A stretch of 64,000 nucleotides of DNA, taken from positions 457,646 to 521,645 of the forward strand of contig NZ_QJVJ01000004.1 of NCBI RefSeq assembly GCF_003217775.1. The letters run 5' to 3'. The notes beneath the pieces are model-generated. The model saw only the letters and a program-made list of their open reading frames with translations, did no database searches and was not told where the DNA came from. The DNA is from Paenibacillus flagellatus. Its GTDB lineage: Bacteria; Bacillota; Bacilli; Paenibacillales; NBRC-103111. Position numbers and translations under genes: made by a program. Positions within the stretch are counted from its first letter, which is position 1. Every line of letters starts with the position of its first letter. Shown one piece after another: positions 1-8,691 of the stretch.

Positions 1-187
1 TAATGTTGCCGTATTTCGCGAGCCCCGGCAGCTTGCGGGGCGTAATCGCCTGGTTCCCCTCCCGGTATTCGATTACGGACAAACTGGCGTCGAAGCCGGA
101 CACCTCGCTGAAGCCGGCTTGCTGAATGCCTTCCACTTCGATACGGAACCTAAAATTGCGGTACGGATCTTTGCGTTCGCCTGCCAT
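1..187 (-). CDS. Phage-tail tube protein of a contractile injection system (partial, 5' end only)
   Basis: The first 62 residues are visible. They open with MAGERKDPYRNFRFRIEVEG and continue through a GFSEVSGFDA segment to a KLPGLAKYGNI segment. This is the N-terminal signature of the T4 gp19/Afp1-Pvc1 family of inner-tube proteins, which stack as hexamers inside the sheath. The ATG follows a strong purine-rich ribosome site (GGGAAGGGG, about 6 bases away). The gene lies 74 bases downstream of the sheath gene on the same strand, the usual sheath-then-tube order of extracellular contractile injection systems and phage tails. The rest lies beyond the left edge. Confidence 0.85.
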   Translation of the reverse strand, partial: MAGERKDPYRNFRFRIEVEGIQQAGFSEVSGFDASLSVIEYREGNQAITPRKLPGLAKYGNI

Positions 188-261
188 ACTATACCCCTTC
201 CCCTGACATTAGGTTGATAGCGGATCTAGATTTGCGTCTTGCGCCGCGCCGAAGCGAGCGA

Positions 262-2010
262 TTATTCTTCTCTCGTCTTCTGCGTAATCCGGAAGATGAC
301 AAATTCCGCCGGCTTCACCGGCGCCACGCCGATCACGCAAATGAGCCGTCCGTTGTCGATATCGTCCTGCGTCATCGTGCTGCGACCGATATTGATGTAG
401 AACGCCTCGTTCGGACTGGCGCCCACGAGCGCCCCGTCTCTCCATACCCGTGTCAGGAAGGCGTCGATCGTGCGCTGCACGCGGGCCCACAGCTGTTCGT
501 CGTTCGGCTCGAAGACGACCCAGTTCGTCCCGTTGCGGATCGATTCCTCCAGGAAAATGAACAGGCGGCGTACGTTGATATATTTCCAAAGCCCGTTGGA
601 CGAGCAGGTGCGCGCGCCCCATACGCGGATGCCTTGGCCGGCGAATTGGCGGATCAGATTGACCCCTTGCGGATTGAGGATGTCCTGCTCGCCTTTGTTG
701 TACTGGCAGTCGAGGCCGACGACGCCGCGCACGACTTCGTTCGCGGGCGCTTTATGGACGCCGCGCGAATTGTCGGAGCGGGCGTAGATGCCGGCCATGG
801 AGCCGGAAGGCGGTATGTAGATGTTGCGTTTGTCGAGCGGGTCGAACACTTGCAGCCACGGGTTGTACATGGCGGCGTATTGGCTGTCGAAAATGTTGCG
901 GTGCGTCATGACGTCCGCCACTTTCGTCTTGTCGCGAGGAATGTCAAGGATGGCGAAGCGGCTTCCCAAATTTTCGCAATGCGCGACGAGGGCGAGCTGG
1001 ACGTTCGGGTCGGTGACGCCCGGCACGGCCATGATGCTGACGAAATCGTTGTCGATGAACGCCTGTATGCCCGTGCGCTTGCCCGGTCCGCGGTCTTGAC
1101 CCATAAAGTCGGACGCCGCCAAGTTGGCGACGGAACCGTCGCTTCCGCCGGATAGCGCGATTTGGAATTTGCCGGCCGATTCGTTTAAACCGGAGATGAC
1201 TTCGAAGGGAGCGACGGCGCCGAAATTGCCGCCCGATACGTCCTGGACGACGACGATGTTGGAGCGCGCCATCACTTTCTCGATATGGTTCGCCGCGGCC
1301 ACGTTCAGCGACATTTTCTCGAACGTTTCCGCTTCGTCCCCATAATAGACGTGGAAGGTGAATTCGCAGGTGGTCAGTACTTTCGCCGGCAGCAGGTTGG
1401 CGTCGATCACGTCTTCTCCGCCTTCGAGCGCCGACTCCAGCTCGATGATGTTGTCTTGCGAGGATACGATTTTGTTATACTGCTTTTGGCCGTTCGCCTC
1501 GAAAGCGACGACGTCGCCTACGTTGAAGCCGGCGTTGCTTTTCACACGGTATTGCTTCGATTCGGAGGCGTCGCCCAAAATTTCGTAAATTTGCGTTTTC
1601 GCCTTGCTCGACGGGACGACCGCGATGCGTACCTGATTGCCCCAGGCGCCCGGGTTTTTGGAGCGGATGTTCAAGACCGCCGCTTCCTTATTCGTCTCGG
1701 CTTGGTTGCCGGCCGGCTTCGCGTCGGAAGGCGCTACGCGCATAATGAAAGCGCGGGAGCCGCCGTTCAGGAAAAAATGCTCGACCGCGTAAGCGAGATA
1801 TCGGTATTCGCCGAACGCGTTTTCCGACAAGTAGCCGCCGAAAATGCGGTTAAAATCGGCCACGCTCGTGACGAGCTGGGGTAATCCCTCGATCTCCCCC
1901 CGCTGCGCCAGCCCGATAAATCCGGCCGTACTCGTGCTTGCCCCTTCCAGCGGTTGGGCGCCGCTGTCAAACTCCTCCACATACACCCCTGGCGATAAAT
2001 ACTCAGCCAT
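262..2010 (-). CDS. Contractile tail sheath protein
   Basis: A 582-residue tail sheath protein. The N-terminus MAEYLSPGVYVEEFDSG is the classic sheath start, whose N-terminal arm reaches to neighbouring subunits. The C-terminal third (about residues 400-580) contains the conserved WGARTCSS and INVRR segments and ends in a domain with MTQDDIDNGR and GVAPVKPAEFV, typical of phage_sheath_1. The middle is a variable insertion domain. Sheath subunits polymerise around the tube and contract to drive it through a target membrane. It lies between an Ig-like gene and the tube gene, all co-oriented. Whether the locus is an extracellular injection system or a prophage tail is judged from the AAA+ ATPase and DUF4255 neighbours, which favour the former. 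Confidence 0.93.
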   Translation of the reverse strand: MAEYLSPGVYVEEFDSGAQPLEGASTSTAGFIGLAQRGEIEGLPQLVTSVADFNRIFGGYLSENAFGEYRYLAYAVEHFFLNGGSRAFIMRVAPSDAKPAGNQAETNKEAAVLNIRSKNPGAWGNQVRIAVVPSSKAKTQIYEILGDASESKQYRVKSNAGFNVGDVVAFEANGQKQYNKIVSSQDNIIELESALEGGEDVIDANLLPAKVLTTCEFTFHVYYGDEAETFEKMSLNVAAANHIEKVMARSNIVVVQDVSGGNFGAVAPFEVISGLNESAGKFQIALSGGSDGSVANLAASDFMGQDRGPGKRTGIQAFIDNDFVSIMAVPGVTDPNVQLALVAHCENLGSRFAILDIPRDKTKVADVMTHRNIFDSQYAAMYNPWLQVFDPLDKRNIYIPPSGSMAGIYARSDNSRGVHKAPANEVVRGVVGLDCQYNKGEQDILNPQGVNLIRQFAGQGIRVWGARTCSSNGLWKYINVRRLFIFLEESIRNGTNWVVFEPNDEQLWARVQRTIDAFLTRVWRDGALVGASPNEAFYINIGRSTMTQDDIDNGRLICVIGVAPVKPAEFVIFRITQKTREE

Positions 2011-2132
2011 TGTTTCCCGGTCGCGTTTGCCGCTTCGGCTTCTTGGCGAAGCCGTTCGTGCCGCAAACCCGTACCAGTTCTCTCCTTTCAGCTTGGGTTT
2101 TTAGTATGCAAAATGGATTGGGATCCATCCTA

Positions 2133-2936
2133 CTACACGATCCACGTACCGATATTCGTCGTGGCGCCTTCCGTCACGACGATTTCCTTCGCGGCGGTCT
2201 TTCCTTCGCCGCCCGGAATGTCCAAGCTGATCCGCAGCGGGTATGCGGACGTCCTCCCGCCGGCTATCGCCACCGCCAGCTCGCCCCGTTCCGTCGTCCG
2301 GGCCCGGTATACCGGATACACGAGCGATCCTCTCGCATAGGCGGAGGAAAGCGGAATATCGAGCCGGAATCGCTTCCGGTGCTCGATCGCCCCGCTCACG
2401 ACAACCCGCTCGCGTCCTTGCTTCGCGGCGCGGCCCGCCAGCTCCAGCGCATCTCTCGGGTCGATCCGCCCGATCAGCGACGCGATCGAGATTTCGTCGC
2501 TTCCTTTGCCCGCCTTCTCGTCGGCGACCCGTCCGACGGCGCACTCCTCGGAAAGCGGCGTCGCGGTCGCTTCCGCTCCTCCGATCGGGCGTCCCGCGGA
2601 ATCGGTCACCATCGCGCGGACGAGCGTATCGTTCGGGCGGAACGGGTACGACGGAAGCGGAACGAGAGGAAAATGGACGATTTCGTTCGCGTTACCCACC
2701 GAAACGTCCAGCGTCTCGCGAAAGTAATAAGTGGAGGCGACGGCGAGCTTGTAATCGCCCGGCTCCAAATCGTTGAATACGTATGTACCGTCCGGCTTGC
2801 CGATCGGCTTTCTCGGAAATCCGAGCAAGCGGACCTCGATGTTTCGGTCCGTCGGCGGACCGGAGCCGAAGCCGTCGCGCAGCCATACGACGAGCGACAC
2901 TCTCGTCCGCATCCGGACGATCCGCAGCTGTTCCAT
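2133..2936 (-). CDS. Carboxypeptidase-regulatory/Ig-like protein of the injection locus
   Basis: 267 residues with no signal peptide. Residues about 10-85 contain YVFNDLEPGDYKLAVAS, the typical end of a carboxypeptidase regulatory-like (transthyretin-type) beta domain. A second stretch starting near VRAMVTDSAGRPIGGAEA looks like another Ig-like repeat. The ATG has a GGGGAG site 6 bases upstream, and the stop codon of the preceding DUF4255 gene is only 12 bases away, so the two are probably cotranscribed. Its place between DUF4255 and sheath suggests an accessory structural or adhesive part of the particle. That role is inferred; no specific family name can be given. Confidence 0.6.
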   Translation of the reverse strand: MEQLRIVRMRTRVSLVVWLRDGFGSGPPTDRNIEVRLLGFPRKPIGKPDGTYVFNDLEPGDYKLAVASTYYFRETLDVSVGNANEIVHFPLVPLPSYPFRPNDTLVRAMVTDSAGRPIGGAEATATPLSEECAVGRVADEKAGKGSDEISIASLIGRIDPRDALELAGRAAKQGRERVVVSGAIEHRKRFRLDIPLSSAYARGSLVYPVYRARTTERGELAVAIAGGRTSAYPLRISLDIPGGEGKTAAKEIVVTEGATTNIGTWIV

Positions 2937-2948
2937 ATCGGTCTCCCC

Positions 2949-3518
2949 TTAGCCTTGGATGCTGACGTCGCTCGACAGCACGCGCTTCGTCGACTTGATC
3001 CGGGTCGAGTCGATCATGACGGGGCCGACGACATAGCTGACGGACAGCCGGTACGGCGTGTCGGCATAGTTCCACATGTTCAGCATCGCTTCCCCGGACA
3101 CGTTCTCCATGACGACGCGCAGCTCCTCGCCGCTCTCCGCCAACGTCCCGACCACGTTCGGCCCGCGGAGCACGGAATGGTCGTAGAGCACCTGCATCGC
3201 GCGGCCCAGAATGCGCTGCTCGTCTAGCGCCCGCGACTGGAGCTCGGCCGGAGATTGAACCGTCATCAAGTAATGCAAATCGACCGTCATCGGCGGGTAC
3301 TGGATCTCTCCCGCCCCCCGGGACACCATCTGGGTTTTCCGATTGTCTCCGCTTTCCCGGACGCTGTACAGAAACAAGGACAAATAAAAGTCCCCTTTGT
3401 CGACCGGACTGCCGAGACCGATCAGCTCGGGCTGCGGAATCGGGTCGGGCGTCATCTTTTCCCGCAGCAGCCTAAGAATGGAAGCGCTAACATCAGCTAT
3501 GACGGAATAATCCCCTAT
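2949..3518 (-). CDS. DUF4255 (Pvc16-type) tail-terminator protein, probable AUA start
   Basis: About 189 residues from the preferred start. The segment SVIADVSASILRLLREKM, followed by PELIGLGSP, DKGDFYLSLFLY and YPPMTVDLHYLM, marks the DUF4255/Pvc16 N-terminal family, which caps the tail in extracellular contractile injection systems. An in-frame ATG exists at 3584 but would add 22 unrelated residues and has no ribosome site. A perfect GGGAGGG lies 7 bases before an ATA codon at 3518-3516, and starting there gives the usual family N-terminus (x-G-D-Y-S-V-I-A-D-V). I therefore place the start at ATA. A G-to-A change or sequence error at that base is the alternative. A TATAAT box lies upstream at 3601-3606. 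Confidence 0.85.
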   Translation of the reverse strand: MGDYSVIADVSASILRLLREKMTPDPIPQPELIGLGSPVDKGDFYLSLFLYSVRESGDNRKTQMVSRGAGEIQYPPMTVDLHYLMTVQSPAELQSRALDEQRILGRAMQVLYDHSVLRGPNVVGTLAESGEELRVVMENVSGEAMLNMWNYADTPYRLSVSYVVGPVMIDSTRIKSTKRVLSSDVSIQG

Positions 3519-3600
3519 AGGTATTCCCTCCCAACCGCTGCGAAAATATTGTCGAATACGATGGCCGGAAGCCGCGAATGACATTTTCCGACTCTGTTAT

Positions 3601-3606
3601 ATTATA
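3601..3606 (-). promoter_or_regulatory. Candidate -10 box (TATAAT) for the DUF4255-to-sheath operon
   Basis: A perfect TATAAT on the minus strand in the 80-base gap between the ATPase stop and the DUF4255 gene. Transcription would start near 3594, giving a leader of about 75 bases to the ATA start, or only about 10 to the upstream ATG. No convincing -35 box is visible at 16-18 bases, so this is a partial promoter call. Confidence 0.4.
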
Positions 3607-3666
3607 CTGGCAATCGATCGGACTGACTATATGCTTTTTCGGACAATCGACACGATCGGGACTTCT

Positions 3667-5859
3667 TTAATAGTCCTCCCAATCGGTTCTGGATATGATT
3701 TTCCCCGATTTTTGCAGCTCGTGCCTGACCGCCTGCACGATTTCGCGCATGCCGACCGCAACGCCCTTCTCCGCCGCCAAAAACGCCGCGGAAAGGACGA
3801 CGTTTTTGATGTTGCCTCCGGCGATTTCGTACTTGCCCGCCAGCCACCGGAAGTCGACGTCCTCCGCCAGCGGCGTCTCGCGCGGAAACGTGGCGCGCCA
3901 AATTTTTTCCCGGTATTCGGCGTCCGGGAACGGAAATTTGATCACGTATTGGATTCGGCGCAAAAACGCTTCGTCGATATTGTTCAGCAGATTCGTCGCA
4001 AGAATCGAGATGCCTTCGTACTCCTCCATCTTTTGCAGCAGGTAGGCCGTTTCGATGTTGGCGTATTTGTCGTGGGCGTCCTTCACCTCCGACCGTTTGC
4101 CGAATAAAGCGTCCGTCTCGTCGAAGAACAGGATGGCGCTGCTTTTGTGCGCCTCGAGAAACAGCTCGTGCAAGTTTTTCTCCGTCTCGCCGATATATTT
4201 GCTGATCACCTGGGACAAATCGATTTTGTACAGCTCCATGCGCAGCTCGCGCGCGATGACTTGGGCGGACATCGTCTTTCCCGTGCCGGGAGGGCCGGCG
4301 TACAGCATCGACAACCCTTTGCCGTAGGCGAGCTTCCGTTCGAACCCCCACTCCCCGTACACGAGGCTGCGGTATTTCATCTGGGCGCACGCGTTGCGCA
4401 GCAGCTCCTTCTGCTCGTCGGGAAGGACGATATCGTCCCACCCGTACCGGGGCTCGATCCGGACGGCCTTCCGCTCAAGCCTATGCCGGATTTGCCGATA
4501 ACATGCCTGGTCGACGACGGCGGCCGCCGGCTTGCCTTCCCATTCCGCCAGCGCGACGGCGTCCGCGACCGCATCGCGTATTTGACCGGGCGTAAACCGG
4601 TATTTGACCGCGGGCCCGCTCCAATCTTCCCCGTCCGGCAGCCCGGCGGCCGAAGCGAACGTCCGCCACAGCGACTCCCGCTCCTTCTCGCCGGGAACGG
4701 CCAGCTCGCGTTCGAGCCAGATGCGGCCGCCGGAGCGGAAGTCCGGCTTCGCCCGGCTTTCGGTCAATACGAACAGCGGCAGCGGAAACCGGTCCGTCTC
4801 CTCCTCCACGATGCGAAGGCGCTCCCTCGATTTCGCGTCCGCTTCCTCCGGGAACAGGGCGTCGGCATGGGCCAGCGCCAGCGCGGCTTGATGGAGCACC
4901 GCTTCCCGCACGATGCGGGACAGCTTCTCCGCGAAGCCGGCGCCGTCCTCCGCGAACACGCGCATGTCCGCCACGAGCAGGCTTTTGCCCCAACCGGCGC
5001 AGCAGTGGCGAAGCTGCAGCGTTTTGCCGGAGCCGGGCGGTCCCCACAGCAGGACGCCGACCGGCCCGTTCCGGGTCGAAGCGACGGACGCGAGCTGCCG
5101 CTGCGCGTCGAGGTGAACGACCAGCGGGGCGAGCGGCTCGTCCGGGTAATGGATCGTGACGGCGGGCCGCAGCGTCTCGTCGGGCGCGCCCGTGTCGAGC
5201 AAAAACGTCGCCATGCGCCGGTCCAGCGCCAGCGGCTTCGACAGCAGCGAGCGGCCGAACGGCTCGCCGCCATCCTCCCGCGCCAGCAAATAGCGCGCCA
5301 GCTTGCCGTTCGGCGCGAAGGCGAGCCGGGCCGTCCGCATCGCGTCGGCGTCGCGGCAGACGACTTGAAGCGCCAGGCCGACATTCGGCAGCCGCACCGT
5401 CAAGTCGTCCGCCATGAAGCCGAAGACGCGTTCGTATTTGCGGTCGAGCTCGACGGCGAGCAGCAGCATGACGACGCTCTGCTCGATCTCGTCCAAGCCG
5501 AACACCGCGCTCAAATAGACGAGCGGCAAAAATACGTTCCGCTTCGCGCTCTCCGCCTTGCGCGACGCGATGACCGCCTCCGCGTTCCGGATGTCCGCCG
5601 CGAGCGCGGCCAGCTCCGGATCGTCCTCCGCGCCGCCGTCGCGCCCTCCGACCATGCGCATGAATTCGTCCTCCGATACGTACATGCCGCGGAAAGCGTC
5701 GGCTTGCGGATCGGAGGCCGTCTGTCCGCGGCGGACGTACAGCCGCTGCAGCTTCAGGTCGAGCAGCCGCAGCTCGTCGGCGTAATGCTCCCATACGTGC
5801 GAATAGGCTCGCCCGGCGCCGGTCTCCTCCCGCTTTTCGCGAATGTCTCTCTTGCGCAA
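3667..5859 (-). CDS. AAA+ ATPase of the contractile injection locus (Afp15/Pvc15-like)
   Basis: About 730 residues with two ATPase modules. The first, near residue 275, has a Walker A GPPGSGKT but its Walker B lacks the acidic pair (AHADALF). The second, near residue 522, is complete: GPPGTGKT, Walker B ILFFDETDALF, a sensor ATN, and a pair of arginines (FLRRIQ) for the finger. Such ATPases are marker genes of extracellular contractile injection systems and are thought to aid assembly or recycling. The start is taken as TTG at 5859, 9 bases after GGGGAGG; the longer frame to 6030 adds a low-complexity tail without a ribosome site. It is transcribed just ahead of DUF4255, sheath and tube. Confidence 0.85.
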   Translation of the reverse strand: MRKRDIREKREETGAGRAYSHVWEHYADELRLLDLKLQRLYVRRGQTASDPQADAFRGMYVSEDEFMRMVGGRDGGAEDDPELAALAADIRNAEAVIASRKAESAKRNVFLPLVYLSAVFGLDEIEQSVVMLLLAVELDRKYERVFGFMADDLTVRLPNVGLALQVVCRDADAMRTARLAFAPNGKLARYLLAREDGGEPFGRSLLSKPLALDRRMATFLLDTGAPDETLRPAVTIHYPDEPLAPLVVHLDAQRQLASVASTRNGPVGVLLWGPPGSGKTLQLRHCCAGWGKSLLVADMRVFAEDGAGFAEKLSRIVREAVLHQAALALAHADALFPEEADAKSRERLRIVEEETDRFPLPLFVLTESRAKPDFRSGGRIWLERELAVPGEKERESLWRTFASAAGLPDGEDWSGPAVKYRFTPGQIRDAVADAVALAEWEGKPAAAVVDQACYRQIRHRLERKAVRIEPRYGWDDIVLPDEQKELLRNACAQMKYRSLVYGEWGFERKLAYGKGLSMLYAGPPGTGKTMSAQVIARELRMELYKIDLSQVISKYIGETEKNLHELFLEAHKSSAILFFDETDALFGKRSEVKDAHDKYANIETAYLLQKMEEYEGISILATNLLNNIDEAFLRRIQYVIKFPFPDAEYREKIWRATFPRETPLAEDVDFRWLAGKYEIAGGNIKNVVLSAAFLAAEKGVAVGMREIVQAVRHELQKSGKIISRTDWEDY

Positions 5860-5947
5860 ACGACTTGGCCTCCCCTTTCGTTGTCGTACCGTTATCATGT
5901 TCAGTTTAATGGAGGCGCCGCGAAAAGGAAACGAGCAATTGAACGGC

Positions 5948-5971
5948 AAAAAAGGAGGGATCGCTCCCTCC
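5948..5971 (-). terminator. Intrinsic terminator of the amidotransferase gene
   Basis: On the minus strand GGAGGGA-GCGA-TCCCTCC is followed by six T. It lies about 90 bases beyond the amidotransferase stop codon and separates that gene from the ATPase. Confidence 0.8.
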
Positions 5972-6060
5972 CCGCATGTCGGCCCTCGCCTCTTCCGAAC
6001 CCGAGTCCGACGAGCGCCGCCTCCCGGCAAAGCCCGTACCGCTCCGGCCCGCCCCCCGTC

Positions 6061-6756
6061 TCAGCTTCGGCACGCGTCCACGAACGCCTCGAACAGCTTG
6101 CGCGACACGCCGTCCGTGGCGGCGGTATCTTCCGGGTGCCATTGGACGCCGAGGACGAACCGGTGCGTCTCGCTTTCGATCGCCTCGACGACGCCGTCCT
6201 CCGACTTCGCCGAAATGCGCATGCCGGGCGCGGGGCGCTTGACCGCCTGATGGTGGAAGCTGTTCACCTTGAACGACGAGGCGCCCGCGATCCGTTCGAT
6301 CAAGCTTCCCTCCTCCGCCCGCACCCGATGGGACAAATGGGAGCGAGGCGCCTTTTGGCTGTGCTGGAGCGTAGCGGCTTCCGTGCCAATATCTTGATAC
6401 AGCGAGCCGCCCAGCGCGACGTTCAGCACCTGCTCGCCCCGGCATATGGCGAAGATCGGCTTCCCCGCCGCCGCGAACGTACGAGCGAGCAGCACCTCGA
6501 GCCGGTCACGCTCGGGCGTTACTTTGCCTAGCACGGGCAGCGGCTCCTCCCCGTAATAGTCCGGATCGACGTCCGGTCCTCCGGTAAGCAGCAGTCCGTC
6601 CGCGGATGCGCACAACCGGCGCACGTCGTCCTCGTCCAGCCCGAACGGCACGGCGAGCGGCAAGCCTCCGGCATTTCGCACCGAGTCCGTATAAGCGTGC
6701 TTCAAGCTCGCGACGTCGTCCTCGTAGTTCGCCGTAACGGCGATGATCGGTTTCAA
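6061..6756 (-). CDS. Class I glutamine amidotransferase, peptidase C26 (PuuD-like gamma-glutamyl hydrolase)
   Basis: 231 residues. It contains the C26 family landmarks: LLLTGGPDVDPDYYGEE near residue 55, nucleophile motif FAICRGEQVLN (Cys near 100), and LGVQWHPED near 210 with the catalytic His. Family members hydrolyse gamma-glutamyl amides such as gamma-glutamyl-GABA in putrescine degradation, or related substrates; no other polyamine genes are nearby, so the substrate is open. The start codon is TTG (6756-6754), preceded by GGGGAG. It is monocistronic, bounded by its own terminator. Cytoplasmic. Confidence 0.88.
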   Translation of the reverse strand: MKPIIAVTANYEDDVASLKHAYTDSVRNAGGLPLAVPFGLDEDDVRRLCASADGLLLTGGPDVDPDYYGEEPLPVLGKVTPERDRLEVLLARTFAAAGKPIFAICRGEQVLNVALGGSLYQDIGTEAATLQHSQKAPRSHLSHRVRAEEGSLIERIAGASSFKVNSFHHQAVKRPAPGMRISAKSEDGVVEAIESETHRFVLGVQWHPEDTAATDGVSRKLFEAFVDACRS

Positions 6757-6866
6757 ACGTCTCCCCGTCCTTTCCCTTGCGCTATTCCGCTTTCTCTATT
6801 CAGTATAGCGGGCCGCGGCCGTCGGGGGAACCGAATTTTATTCGTCTCGTCAAACGCATTTTCGCA

Positions 6867-6892
6867 CAAAAAAAGGGGCGCCTTCGCGCCCC
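6867..6892 (-). terminator. Intrinsic terminator after the DUF4127 gene
   Basis: On the minus strand GGGGCGC-GAAG-GCGCCCC is followed by seven T, starting a few bases after the DUF4127 stop codon. Confidence 0.85.
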
Positions 6893-6897
6893 TTCCC

Positions 6898-8454
6898 TTA
6901 TTCCGTCTCCAGCACCGTCTCGAAGCCGACCTCGAACATCCGGCTCCACGGCAAATGGACGTCCTCGATCCGTACCCGTCCCGGACAACCTTCCTGCACA
7001 TACTGCTCGAAAAACTGCTCGAGCTTCCGCCGAATGACCGCATACACCTCGGACCGGACGTGATCGAGCTCGTAGTAGCTCGCTCCGAGCTTCGGCAGCT
7101 CGTTGTGGATGACGTCCTTGCGGACGATCGCCTGATAGCCCCAATCCTCGATCAGCCGGAAGTAGTAGTACGCCCGGCTCCGGTTCAGCCGCTCCGCCGA
7201 GACGTCCCCGCGGCCGCGATAATACGATTCGACGATCGCGTGCGAGATGACGGTCCCGAGCGTGTTCCCCGACGTGTTCCAGGCGGCGTAAGCGGCGATG
7301 TCGTGCAGGATGCCGGCGCGGGCGACCAGCTTCATGAACGGATGATCCGAACCGTTGCTGACGGCGACGTCGGCGAGCGCGACCATGTGCCCTTCGCGGA
7401 TATAGTGGCGGATCGCCTGCACGAACTCCTTCGTGTTCGTCTCCGAGAAGTAGGCCCGGTTCCGCTCTCCGTACGGCGTCGAGCATTCGGCCATCTCCTT
7501 CTGTCCGACCGGAGGTGAGTTCGTCATCAGCACGAAATCGGTGCCGCACGAGTTGTCGTGGGAAACCGCGCCCGCCGCCGTCAGCTGGTACTTGATGCTT
7601 TCGCCGAGCGAGCGGTCCTCGTACTTCGGCACGACGAACGGCCCGTGAACGGACGAATACCGGACGAACGCCTTCGGCACGTATCCTTTCGCTTCGCAAA
7701 ACGCCCGGGCGAACAGCGTGCAGCCGATTTCGTCCGCTCCCGGATAGATCATGACGCGGTCGTTCACGTCGAGCTCCTCCGCAAGCAGCGACAGCTTGCG
7801 CTGCTCGAGCGGGCTGAAGCCGTACTTCGAGTTGTCGTCGAGCGGGATGATGAGGAAATCGATGACGCCGTCGCGCGTCAGCTTCATCGTCTCCGCGTTG
7901 ACGAACGCGTTCGTCTTGCGGCGGGTCAGGAAGTCGTCGAGGACGTCCGCCGGAATTTTTGCCGTTACCGCTTCGAGCTTCGCCGCTTCCTCCGCGTCGA
8001 GCGTCTCCTGCTCGGCTTTGTCCTTCAGCCAGCCGTACGTGTACAGCTCGTTGCCGTAATCGGCGTAATAGTCCGGCTCCTCCTCCGAGCTCGAGTAAGC
8101 CGGCACGCGGGTGATCAAATTGAAGGCGTACGTGCGCAGCTTCGGGTTGCGTTCCTTGAGCGTCTTAAGGACGGCGAGCCGGTCCAGGCACTCCGCCTCC
8201 GAGCGGTGATGCAGCCGCGACGGCACGATGCCGCCGTGCACGAGCATGTCGACCGAGACGATCAGCGCGTCGGCGTCCTTCGAAGCGTCCAGCAGCCAAT
8301 CGCGGACGGCGTCCGTATCGGCGGACGTCTTCTTGCGCCCGAGCATGCCGATGTCCGGCACGCGCAAGGTCAGGTCGGTCATGGAGGCCAAATATTGAGG
8401 ATATCGGTAATTGCAAGGTCTTTCGTCCAGCGGAACGTACACGATCGTTTGCAT
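6898..8454 (-). CDS. DUF4127 family protein
   Basis: 518 residues. It opens with MQTIVYVPLDERPCNYRYP, the hallmark of DUF4127, and contains SVDMLVHGGIVPSRLHHR and later DNSKYGFSP and GADEIGCTLFAR segments typical of the family. The biochemical role is unknown to me; members are common in Paenibacillaceae and often lie near sugar or cell-wall genes. The ATG at 8454 has a GGGGAGAG site 6 bases upstream; the reading frame stays open further 5' but without a ribosome site. No signal peptide, so probably cytoplasmic. It ends in its own terminator. Confidence 0.85.
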   Translation of the reverse strand: MQTIVYVPLDERPCNYRYPQYLASMTDLTLRVPDIGMLGRKKTSADTDAVRDWLLDASKDADALIVSVDMLVHGGIVPSRLHHRSEAECLDRLAVLKTLKERNPKLRTYAFNLITRVPAYSSSEEEPDYYADYGNELYTYGWLKDKAEQETLDAEEAAKLEAVTAKIPADVLDDFLTRRKTNAFVNAETMKLTRDGVIDFLIIPLDDNSKYGFSPLEQRKLSLLAEELDVNDRVMIYPGADEIGCTLFARAFCEAKGYVPKAFVRYSSVHGPFVVPKYEDRSLGESIKYQLTAAGAVSHDNSCGTDFVLMTNSPPVGQKEMAECSTPYGERNRAYFSETNTKEFVQAIRHYIREGHMVALADVAVSNGSDHPFMKLVARAGILHDIAAYAAWNTSGNTLGTVISHAIVESYYRGRGDVSAERLNRSRAYYYFRLIEDWGYQAIVRKDVIHNELPKLGASYYELDHVRSEVYAVIRRKLEQFFEQYVQEGCPGRVRIEDVHLPWSRMFEVGFETVLETE

Positions 8455-8691
8455 GGTTTCTCTCCCCGGTTGTTTGGTTTTTCGAAAAGTTTTTTCTAAA
8501 CGAACGGATAGTATTGGAGAATACCTCCATTCTACCACGAATCGGACCAAGGGGGAAAGCGAAATCGGGCCTTCGGGCGGCGCATCCCGCAACCTATTCC
8601 GCCCCGGTGCCGTCAAACCATTGACGCGCGGGTATTTCCGCCCGTCCGCATGGGCATATTGCTGGGTATATCGACGAGGAGGAGAGACGGA

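Noticed and set aside
214..2010. Long plus-strand frames opposite the sheath gene
   Set aside because: GC-rich shadow frames; no ribosome sites and no recognisable motifs, while the minus strand encodes a clear sheath protein.
4147..6531. A 794-residue plus-strand frame over the ATPase and amidotransferase genes
   Set aside because: It spans two real genes on the other strand, contains no motifs, and has no ribosome site.
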